NCBI RefSeq assembly: GCF_020439865.1
Contig: NZ_JAGRPF010000095.1
Span: 26,921 to 90,920 of the forward strand
DNA: 64,000 nt
Source: Prosthecobacter sp.
GTDB lineage: Bacteria > Verrucomicrobiota > Verrucomicrobiia > Verrucomicrobiales > Verrucomicrobiaceae
Direction: 5' to 3'
Shown here: positions 15,001 through 27,000 of the stretch, one piece after another
Layout: every line of letters begins with the position of its first letter
Numbering within the stretch: position 1 is the first letter of the stretch
Translations under genes and position numbers: made by a program
Notes under the pieces: generated by a model
The model's database searches: none
What the model was told of the DNA's origin: nothing
What the model saw: the letters and a program-made list of their open reading frames with translations, nothing else

Positions 15001-18000
15001 ATTCCGGTGAGGGCGTCGGTGGCGTGCGCGTGGAACTGCTCGACAGTTCGGGTGTCTTCGTGGCCAGCACGACCACCAGCACCGGCAGCAGCACGCGTGG
15101 CCGCTACCTGTTCACCAAAGTGATCCCCGGATCTTACTATGTGCGCATTCCTGCTTCGGAATTCGCGTCCGGCAAGGCCTTGGTGAACACCGTATCCATT
15201 TATCCTGCGTCACCGACTGACAGCGGCATCGATGACAACATCGTGGGCAACGATGATGGCATCGACAACGCCCAGCCGTCCGTCAATGGCATCAGCAGCG
15301 CGCTAATCACTCTCTCGGACAACGGGGAACCCACCAACAGCGCGGGTGAGAGCGGCGCATTCAACACTCTTGACGACGCCGATGATGCGAACGGTGACAT
15401 GACGATCGACTTCGGCTTCAAATCCTCCGGACCGTCCGCGACAGGGTGCTATCACTACCAGTTGGCTGATGCGAACCGTGACGGAGTTCTCGACATGATT
15501 GCGGACTGGACACCGGACCAGGCCTACGACTTCAACTACACACCCGGCATCGCGCATCTAGACAACCTGGACATGATCTATGATGCCGCCCTGACGCGGC
15601 TCTCGCTGGATCTCACTCTGAACCAGATTGGCGCCGCAAAAGTGGACGCTCTTTGGTTCCTTGTCAGCACCGGCTCGAATCCGGCCACGGCGGATCATGC
15701 GGTGGTCTATGTGGACGGGCTGACGCGTTCCAGTCCCAACGTCACCATCTATCGCTACGACCCGGCGCTTGGCTATCAAAGCTGGCAGACCGCGGCGAAC
15801 CTGCTCGTCAGCAGCATCGACGGCAGCACCACCGCTTCGGACATTCTGCTCAAGAAGGTGACCGAAACGGGCAGCAGTGTGCGCTTCCAGTTGGTGATCG
15901 ATGCCAGCCGGGTGAACAATGCGACGAACTGGTCCGCCATCGGTGTGGACGGCGCCACCTGGGAAGGTCTTGAGACTGGGGGAAGCACAGGTGTCGTCCT
16001 GCGTCTGGTGGATCTTACCAGCGGTCCCACCTACGATGCCAACGGCGCTCTGACCTCCTTCAGCTACACACCGGACAACACGACCGAGCAGGCGTTTGAA
16101 ACCGACGCGGCCGGAGTCTTCACGATCGCCACTGAACCTTGCTCGATTTCGCCGTGGGTCAGCCTTGGCAACCTCGTGTGGAATGATGCCAACAACAACG
16201 GTCAGAGAGATACGGGCGAACTTGGCATCAGCGGTGCCACCGTGCAGCTGTTCAGTCCAGGGGCGGACAATCTGATCGGCGGTTCCGGAGCAGATGCGGA
16301 TTCGCAGGTTGGCGCCAGCATTGTGACAAGCAGCACAGGCGGCTATGCCTTCGCCAACCTGGTGCCCGGCAAATACTATGTGCGTGTCACTCCGCCCGTG
16401 AGCATCCCCGGGGCTGGCGGCGTCGTGGTAACCTTGGACAATGACGTGGACAATGATAACAACGGCAGCCAGCCAGCAGGCCCCGGTTCGTTCGTTTACA
16501 GCCCCGTGATCGATCTGGCCGTGGGTGCCGAGCCGGCCACCGCTGTGGATGGAGACGGCACCAATGGCAACAACACCATCGATATCGGTCTCTTTACAGG
16601 CATCACGGTGGGTGACCTTGTCTGGAATGACTCGAACAACAACGGTCTGAAGGAAAGCACCGAGGCGGGCGTCAGCGGTGTGCAGGTCGATCTGATGAGC
16701 CCGGGTGCGGACAACGCCGTTGGTGGAACGGGTTCGAATGCCGACACGGTGATTCAGACGACATCCACCCTCAGCAGCGGTGCCTACAGCTTCAAAGTTT
16801 ACACTTCAGGGAACTACTATGTCCGCCTGACTCCTCCTGCCTCTTACTCACTCGCTAGCAGCGCTGTGGTCACCGCCGACAATGGAGTGAATAATGACAA
16901 CAACGGCTCCCAACCAGGCGGAGCCGGTTCGTTCGTTAACAGCATGGTGTTCCAGCTCACCGCTGGTGGCGAGCCCGGCAGCAGTGGTGTGACCAACAAC
17001 GAAAACACCATCGACTTTGGTCTGCACTCCTGTCCCTCCATCTCCATCACACCGACCGCGCTGGCGGATGCGATGAAGGGCACCAGCTACAGCAACACAT
17101 TTGGCGCTGCAGGTGGCAATTCGCCTTACACATGGAGCATCTCGAGCGGAACGCTTCCAACCGGGCTGTCTCTATCCACCAGCGGGGCCATGACAGGAAC
17201 GATCACCGCTGCACCCGCGACCTATAACTTCACCGTTCGTGTGGTGGACTCGGCGGGCTGTGCCGCCACACAACCCACGAGCCTGCGTGTCGTGTGTCCT
17301 GTTCTGACGATGTCACCGACCAGTCTGGCGCCTCTGGCGCAGAATTCGGTCTTCAGTCAGCAGTTCTCCGCCAGCGGCGGTGCTTCGCCTTACACCTACT
17401 CGCGTGCCTCTGGCACCATCCCGCTGGGATTGTCCCTCTCCTCGGGTGGACTCTTGTCAGGCACCGTCACCGGGGCGCCGGGAAGCTACACCTTCGTCAT
17501 TCGCGCCACCGACGCGAACGGCTGCGTGGTGGACTCGTCAATCACATGGACAATTACCTGTCCAACGATTTCGATCTCACCTTCGGCTCTTCCTGCCGCG
17601 ACGCAGTATGCGTCTTACCCGGCGCAAACACTGACCGCCAGCAATGGCACGGCTCCTTATGCCTGGAGCTTCACCGGCACGCTGCCAGCGGGAATGTCTT
17701 TGAGCTCGGGTGGCATTCTGAGTGGTACTCCTTCCAGCGCGCCGGGCACTTACAACATCACCGTAACGGCCACGGACGCGAACGGCTGCGCACGTTCCTC
17801 CGTTTACGCCGTTGTGGTGAACTGTCCTTCGATCGCGATCAGCGCGCCGACCTTCCCGAACGGCACCAAGAGCGTCGAGTATCCGAACCAGCAGATCACG
17901 GCATCCGGCGGCACTGCACCTTATTCGTGGAGCATCGCTTCCGGCGCGCTGCCGGCCGGTTTGTCGTTGAGCAGTTCGGGTCTGATCTCCGGTACACCTT

Positions 18001-21000
18001 CGGCGACACCGGGCACCTACTCCTTCACTGTGCGCGCAACGGACGGTGTGAACTGCGCCTCCACGCGTGCGCTGCAAATCGTCATCGCCTGTCCGACGAT
18101 GTCCATAGGCCCCGTGCCGCTTCCATCGGGAGTGCAGTATGCTTCCTACAGTCAGACACTGGTCGCTGGTGGTGGCACCGCGCCATACACCTGGACGCTC
18201 GCCTCGGGCGTGCTGCCAACAGGCTTGACGCTTTCCAGCGGAGGCGTCCTTAGCGGCACTCCCACCAGCCTCGGCAGCAGCACCTTCACCGTGCGTGCGA
18301 CAGATGCGGAGAATTGCGCAGTCACCCAGGCATACACCTTCACGGTGGACTATCCGCCGATCACGATCCTGCCGCCGACGTTGCAGGACGCCACCCGGTT
18401 GGTTCCTTACTTCCAGCAGATTACCGCTTCAGGCGGCACTTCGCCCTACACCTTCAGCAAGCTGACAGGCAACCTGCCCTCCGGCTTCAGCATTTCCTCG
18501 TCCGGCGTCATTTCCGGCACCACATCGGCCGCTCCGGGAACCTACTCCTTCACGGTTCAGGCGCTGGATGCGAACAATGCTCCGGGAACGCAACCCTACA
18601 CGATCACCGTTCTCTGCCCCGACTTCATTATCTCTCCGTCGACTCTGACCAACGGCATTGTTGGGACATCGTACTCGGCTTCGTTGAATGCCACGGGTGG
18701 CAGCGCTCCTTATGTTTGGAGCGTGGTCAGTGGCACACTTCCTCCGGGACTTTCGCTGAGCTCCACCGGCCTGATTTCCGGAACTCCGACTCAGGCGACG
18801 ACGGCGTCCTTCACTGTGGAGGCGCGGGATGCGTTCAATTGCGTCAAGACCAAGCTTTATACCTTGGCTGTGAACTGTCCGTCCATCAACATCACGCCGT
18901 CCAGTCTTCCCAGCGCCTACTATGCCACGGCTTACAGCCGGCAGCTTAGCGCGACCGGCGGCACCGGACCTTACACTTGGAGCGTGATTGCAGGTTCGCC
19001 TCCGGCCGGCATCACCATGTCGTCCAGTGGTCTCATCTCCGGCACACCACAGGTGTACGGCACCGCCAGCTTTACGGTGCGCACCACAGATGCCAACAAC
19101 TGCTCGTCCACGCAGTCCTACTCGCTTCTGGTGAAAGGCCTAAGCCTCGGCGATGTCGTCTATGAAGACACCAACTTCAACGGTCTGCGTGACAACGGCG
19201 AGCCGGGCATCAAAGACGTCACGGTGGAACTCTGGGATCCGGGTGCCGACCACGCCATTGGCGGCAGCGGTCCTGACAGCGATCTCATGCTCACCAGCAC
19301 CATCACGGGGGCTCTGGGCCAGTATCATTTCGACAATCTGCAGCCGGGAACCTTCTTCCTGCGTGTGCTGATGCCCACTGTGTTGAACATCCCCGGCGGC
19401 AATCCGGTGAATCTCGACAACGGCGTCGACAACGACAACAACTCGGCCTCACAACCCGGCGGTGCTGGCAACCCCGTCTTCTCGCCTGTCATCACGCTCA
19501 CCACCGGCGGAGAGCCCACGGCTGATGACGGAGACCCGGACACCGACTACACCATCGACTTCGGCATCTTCCGCGGCATGAACGTCGGCAACCTGGTCTG
19601 GCAGGACACGAATGACAATGGCATCCGTGACAACGGTGAATCTGGCATCGGTGGCGTTGCGATGGAGATCTGGTTCGTTGGCGCGGACGGCTTCATTGGT
19701 GGCACAGATGACGTTTTGTTGAAGACCACCACCACAGATGCGGACGGCGCGTATCTTTTCACCGCCTTGCCGCCGTTGAAGGTCTATGTGCGCATTCCAA
19801 CACCGCCGGCGTCACAGCCGTTGTCCAGCAGTGTCACCGCGTTTTCCGACAACGGCGTGGACAACGATGACAACGGACACCAGGTGAACGGCGGTGCGGT
19901 TTACAGTCCGGTGATCACACTCACTGCGGCCGACGAGCCCGGAACCGGTGGCGGCACCTATGATGAAACTACGATCGACTTCGGCTTCCTCAATGTGACG
20001 CCGACGGTGTACGTGTCCGCCACACAGGCTGACGACATTCAAGCGTTTGACGCCAGCAGCGGCTTGTACAAAGGCTCGCTCGTCTCCGGCTTTGGCAACA
20101 GCCGCAGCCAAGGCAACGCGGACTACGGTGACGTGCCATACGCCATGGAACTCGGTCAGGACGGCAACTGGTATGTCGCCCACTACGGTGCGAGCAACCT
20201 CCGCAAGATCAGCCCCGCTGGAACTGATCTCGGCCCAGTGCTCGACAACTCCACGGCAAGCGTGAGTCTGATCGCCCAGTTTGCGATCGGTCCGGATGGC
20301 AACTTCTATGTCGCCGATGTCAACGGTGGCCGCATTGTCCGCTTCCAGGGACCGTCGGGAACAACGCCGGGGGCGCCGATCGGCACCGCACCATATACTT
20401 TCATCACGCAGTCTGGTGTGGAGGACATCAACTTTGGACCGGATGGCAATTTGTACCTTGTGATTCAGACCAACAACGAGCGCGAGGTTCGCCGTTACAG
20501 CACCACCACGGGTGACCTGCTCAATTCCATCGTCACCGACACACAGTTGGTGGACATGGTGCCTGGCGGACAGTCCATCGCTCTCATCTCCGGCATCGAC
20601 ATCGAAGGCAACACGCTCTACGGCTTGAACCGAAGTGACGGTGAGGTGTTCAGTCTCGATCTGAGCACTCCGACCTCTCCGGGACTGCCGCAGCTCATCG
20701 CCACGCTTTCCAGCGCGGGGAAAGGTGCGGTGGATACACGTGACGTCGAGTTCAATCCGGCAAACAACCATCTCTACATCGCCGGTTATCACTGGGGCAA
20801 GCCGGTCAACGCAGGCACTTATACCAGCGGATCTCTGCTTAGCATTGATGTTGCTGGTGCGCCGAACGGGACGGTCAGCGTGTTCGAAGTTCCTATTCCT
20901 CGCCCGCCGGGACCGAACAACGAAATCTGGGCGGGACCGCGCGACCTTGCCATCGGACGCCCGTTTGCTCCGCAGCCAGACTCGGTCTCCATCGGTTCCC

Positions 21001-24000
21001 TTGTCTGGAACGATCTTGATGCGGATGGAGTTCAGGACGCCAATGAAAACGGCATTGCCAGCGTGCGCGTTGAACTTTGGCGGGATATGAATGGTGATTC
21101 GGCGGATGGTGCCGAAGTTCTCGTCGGCTGGACCTACACCGACAGCAACGGCCATTACTACTTCTCCGGTGAGGCGCCGGGCGTGTATCAGGTGGTGATC
21201 CCTGAATCCAACTTTGTGGACGGCCTGCCGCTCGCCGGCAGCGGCTATAGCAGCCCCATTTCCTCCATCGTGGACGATCAGGTCGACGGTGACGACAGCG
21301 GGCGTCAGCCCGGTGGTCCCAAAACGTTGGTGAAGAGTCCGCTCATCACGCTCACTCCTGGAGACGAACCCGTCGGCAACGGCACCACGGGCGCCGAGCA
21401 TTCCCGTGGAGGCGAACTCGACAACTACACCATCGACGCCAATGGGGACATGACTGTGGACTTCGGCTTCGTCGAGCCCGGCATCATGGGCATCGGCAAC
21501 CTGGTGTTCGTGGATGCCAACGGCAACAACCGCTTCGATGTGGGTGAAGGCAGGGATGATGCGGTGGTCGAACTCTATCGCTGGGGCGACACACCCGGAG
21601 TAACCCAACCGGTCGCCACCACGGTCACTGCTAACGGTGGTCTGTTCCTTTTCAGCAACCTGTGGCAGGGCCAGTACTTCATCCATCTGCCCGCGCTGCA
21701 GTTTGAGTCCTCCGGCAGCCTGCGCGGTCTCTTCAGCCTCCCTGGTTTCTCCGTGGGTGATGATGACACCGGTGAGGACTCCCTCGATACGGACACACCG
21801 TGGGTCACCGGCGTCAGCAGCGGTTTGATCAATCTGGTGCGCGATGAGGCCCCGACCGACGACACGATCGAAACCGGTTTCGACTCCGCAACCGACCTCG
21901 ATGATTTCAACATCAACCTCACGGTGGACATCGGGCTGTTCCGTCCGGTGGCGCTTGGAAATCTGATCTTCGCCGATGACAACTCCAGCGGACACTATGA
22001 AACCGGGGAAGGCCTGCCAGGCGTCCGGTTGGAGCTCTACACGGACACCCAGTTCCCTGGTGTGGACGATCCGCTCGCGTTCACCACCAGCGATGCCGAT
22101 GGACGTTACGGCTTCGATTTCCTGCGTCCCGGCAACTACATCGTTCACATTCCTGCTTCACAGTTCATGTCCGAAGGTCCGCTGTATCAGCGCATCAGCA
22201 TTCTCGAAGGTCTGGTGGGTGATGACGACGTGGGTGAAGACGGTGTGAACAATGGCGATCCTGCCGTCAATGGTGTCTCCTCTCTCGTAATCAGCCTCTA
22301 TCCCGGCAATGCGCCGACGGATGACAGCGGTGAAACCGGTTTTGAGCACACTTCGGACAACCAAATCGATGCCGCTGTCGATCTGACCATCGACTTTGGA
22401 TTCCAGACTCCGGTTGGCGTCGGCAATCTTGTGTATGTCGACAACAACGAGAATGGCTTCGCTGATGTGGGTGAAGGTGTGGATGGTGTCACGGTTGAGC
22501 TTTATCGCGGCAATCAGACCCCGGGCTACGGAGTGCCGCTGTTCTCCCAGATCACCAGCAACGGAGGAAAATACTTCTTCGATTCTCTCCCCGCAGGCGA
22601 CTACATCGTGCATATTCCGTATTTCGAGTTCGAGCCGGGGCATCCGCTCAACGGCCTGTCGTCCTCCGCAGGTGTCAGCAATGTCACCAGTCCCGTGGAT
22701 GACGACACTCCCGACAATGAAAACGGAATCGATGATCCCACTCCGTTCCTTAACGGCATCAGCAGTTCGGTCATCACTCTGGGAGTGAATACGGAGCCCA
22801 CCGATGCGGGTGGTGAAAGCGGTGCCTTCAATGACATCGATTCGTTCGACGACGACAATTTCAATCTCACCATCGACTTTGGGTTTGCTCCTTCGAATCC
22901 GAACGGAGTTGGAGTGGGCAATCTGGTCTTCGTCGACCTCAACGGCAATGGCGTCTTCGATGCAGGCGAGGGTATCGACGGAGTCAAAGTGCAGCTTTTC
23001 AGTGCAGCAGCGGATCCTCTCACCGCCACGCCGCTTTCCACCGTCATCACCAGCAACGGCGGAAGCTATCTGTTCAGCAATCTGGTCGAGGGCGACTACA
23101 AGGTTTTCATTCCGCCGTCCGAATTCGCCGCGGGCAAGCCGCTCTCTGGCTGGCGTTCGCTGCCGGGTGACGGCGGTGACAACGGCATTGACGATAATCA
23201 GGATGAGAACGGCGTTGATGTCGCTGATCCGTCCGTCTCGGGCATCGGTTCGGTGGCCTTCCATCTGGCACCCGACGAAGAGCCCATCAACTCCTTGGGT
23301 GAGTTCGGTTATAACGCGTTCGTTGACGATGTGAACGACGACAACACCGACCTGACCATCGACTTCGGCTTTTTCCGGTCCGTCGCCGTAGGCAACCTGG
23401 TGTTCATTGACGCAAACTACAACGGTCGTGCCGATGCGGGCGAAGGAGCCAGCGATGTGACGCTCGAGCTTTATGTTGAAGGAGCGGTGGTGCCGTTTGA
23501 TGCGCCTGTGGCCACCACCACCACCGGATCGGATGGTTCTTATCTATTCTCAGATCTCACGCCGGGACGGTATTTCGTGCGTGTTCCCGCATGGCAGTTC
23601 GACTTTGGTGGTACACTGTACAATCAGGCGAGTGTCTATGGCACGCAGGCCGAAGACGACAACGTGGGCGAGGACGGCATCGACGATGGCAACCCGTCGT
23701 TGAACGGCATCCAAACCGCAGTGTTTGAACTGGACGCCGCCAACGCACCGACAGGCAGCCAGGAGCCGGGCTTCCAGGGCTCCAGTGATGATCTCGAGGA
23801 TGCCGCGACCAACCTGACCATCGACCTCGGCTTTGTGCCGCGTGTCGCCGTCGGTAACCTGATCTTCTCCGATGACAACAACGATGGCATCTTTGATCCG
23901 AACATCGAATACGGCATCGACGGCGTCACCGTGGAGTTGTGGTCGAACCAGACGGGAGCCACTTCAGCAATTGCCAGCACCACGACCTATGGCGGCGGCA

Positions 24001-27000
24001 TCTACAACTTCAACGTGGCTCCCGGCAGCTACTACGTCCGTGTGCCCGCCTCCAATTTTGCTGAAGGCGGTTCCCTGGCGGCCTTGGTGCCGTCGAAACC
24101 TGCCGGTTCTGGAGAGATCACATCCACCGCTGGTGATGATGATGTCGGCCAGGATGGTTATACGACGGGGGCCGCACCGATTGACGGTGTCCGCACGCCG
24201 CTCTTCACCGTTCTGCCCGGCATGGCGCCGAGCTTCGATGATACCGAGACCGGTTTCCTCTCGGAATCTGACGACTTTGACGAACTGAATGTCGATCTCA
24301 CTGTCGATCTCGGCTTCTCGCCGAAGCCGCTGAGCGTGGGCAACCTCGTCTTCCGCGACTTGAACGGGAACGGCGTCTACGATGGTTCGGACTTCGGCAT
24401 GGCCGGGGTTAAAGTGCGCCTTTACAGAATCGGCGATGATCCGGCTGACGGCGGTACAACACCTGTGATGGAAACCACCACGGACATCGATGGCACTTAC
24501 CTGCTGAGGGCGTATCAGGCGGGGCAGTACTTCGTGCACATTCCAGCATCAGAATTTGGTTCGGGGGCCGCTCTGGCAGGCACGAGTTCCTCCCCTGGTT
24601 TCGGCAATGATGATGGCACGGACGATGATGCCAACGAAGACGGCCTGGATGCCGCCTCGCCCGCCTCCACTGGGGTAAGTTCGATCCTCTTTGAACTCGA
24701 CTATGGTGTTGAACCGCTGGATGGCTCCGGCGAGAGCGGATTCCTTGCCGCTAGGGATGCCTACAACGACGATGACACGGATCTCACCATCGACTTCGGC
24801 TTTACCGGTGGCGTGCTGCCGGACCTGATGAGCATCGGCAATCTCGTTTTCGTTGACGCAAACAATAATGGTGTTGCCGATATCGGCGAGGGCGTATCTG
24901 GAGTCTGGATGCTGCTTTATGCCGGCTCCGGAACGGCGGGGTCTTCGAGTTCCATTCGCAGCACGTACACGGATGCCGACGGTCGCTATATGTTTGCCAA
25001 CCTCAGCCCGGGCACCTACACGGTTCACGTCGCGGCGGACAACTTCAAAGGATCTGTCAGCATCAATGGTGGACCTGTGGGGCCCGGTCCTCTGTTCCGC
25101 AAGATTTCGCTGCGCGGCCATCAGACCACCGTAGGGGATGACAACCTTGGTGAAGACGGCATTGATACCCAGAATCCCGAGCAGGTTGGCATCACCGCAC
25201 CGCCGGTCACGCTGACCACCAACGCAGCGCCTGCAGGAGCTCTGGAAGGCGGCTTCCAGGGTGCGTCCGACGATGCCACCGACAACCGCGCCGATCTCAC
25301 CATTGACTTCGGCTTCGCCACGCGTCTTGGCGTGGGCAATCTCGTGTTCCGCGATGCGAATGCAGATGGTAAGTTCCAGTCCGGCGTCGACAGTGGCATC
25401 GCGGGAATTCAGCTGGAACTCGTTTACATCAATGGCAGCACAAGCCAGGAAAGCGTGGTCGGTGTGGCGACCACCAATGCCAACGGCGCCTACATTCTGT
25501 ATGGCCCGCCCGCCATCGCGCCGGACGCCTACAAGGTGCGCATCCCAGCCTCTCAATTCACCGCCGCCAGCCCATTGAGTTTCCTCGTCCCGAGTGTGCT
25601 CAGCACCAGCGGCAATGATGACAACTTGAATCAGAACGCGCAGCCCGCCACCAATCCTGAAACGACGGGAGTGTTCACCGCCAGCTTCCCGCTGACCGAA
25701 GGATCCGCGCCCATCGATGCCGATGGTCGCGAAGCCGGTTATGACAAGACGGCTGACAACGCCGACGATGCCAACAACGACCTCACCATCGACTTTGGCC
25801 TCAAACCGAAAGCCATCATGGTTGGAAACCTGGTCTTCCGCGACGTGAACGCGAATGGCACCTTCGAAGCTGGCATCGATCTTCCGATGCCGAATGTGAC
25901 GGTGCGTCTGTTCCAGCAGGCTCAGGCGGTCACCGACACTCCGGTGTCAGAGGCAGTCACGGCCGCGAACGGAACCTACATGCTCTATGCCCAGTCGGCC
26001 GCTGCCTACTACGTACACATCCCTGCCGCCATGTTCGGCGTCGGTGCGCCTCTTGATGGCATGCAGTCGGTGGCAGGAAGCGGCAACGTCTTGACCACGA
26101 GCAACGCAGACACGGACAAGGATGACCGCTTCGACGAAAATGGCACCGACAGTGCCACGCCTGGCACGACCGGGATTTCATCAGGCATCATCAACCTGGC
26201 CTACGGCAGCATGCCGCTGAACAGCACCCCGACGGCGAACTCGGGTGAAAATGGCTTCGAATCCTTCATGGATGATGCGGCCGACTCCTCCGGCATGATG
26301 ACGATCGACTTCGGCTTCGAAGTACCCTCCGGCCAGGCCGCCTCCGTGCATTTGCAACGCAGTCTTGCCGGCAACGACAGCACAACGTCTTCGGCGCCTG
26401 CCACATTCACTTCCTGGCAGTCGCTGAACGGCCTGAATGGACTGGACAACCCGGATGATGATCCGGATGTGGATGGTCTGACCAACCTCATGGAGTACGC
26501 TCTCGGTACATCGCCGACCGACGGTCTCGGTGTCGCTCGCTTCGGGCTGGAAAACAACGTGACCACCGGCTCCGTTGACGCACTGGTCACACGTCCGGCG
26601 GGTGAGCACCGCGATCTGCGCTACATCCTCGAAGGCAGCAGCGATCTCGTCACCTGGGTTGCTGTGGGCATCACGCCGGTTGTCAAGGTCAACGCTGACC
26701 AGAGTGAAACGCTGCACTTCAGCCAGGTCGAATCCGCCTTCGATGGAGCTGCTCGCGGCTTCCTTCGTCTCAAGGTCGCGCTGGATGCCGATCTTGATGG
26801 CACCCCCGAAGCTAATGCCTTCTCCGCTGTTCAGGGCTGGTCGCGCAGGCAATTCCCTGTGGGGCGCCAGACATTGTCCATGCCCTTGCTGCCGCCTGCT
26901 GTTTACGCGGGCCAGGTCGTGTCGGTCCATGGACGCAACATCACCATCAACACCAATGGCGTAGATATACGCACGCAGTTGGTGAACGGCGTGAGCTACT

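Noticed and set aside
19812..22148. 778-codon open frame on the minus strand inside the giant exoprotein gene
   Set aside because: Antisense shadow of the repeat-coding strand; its protein is Arg/Val/Asp/His-rich without domains and follows the codon bias of the opposite strand. Similar frames at 2055-3089 and 6495-7736 are rejected for the same reason.
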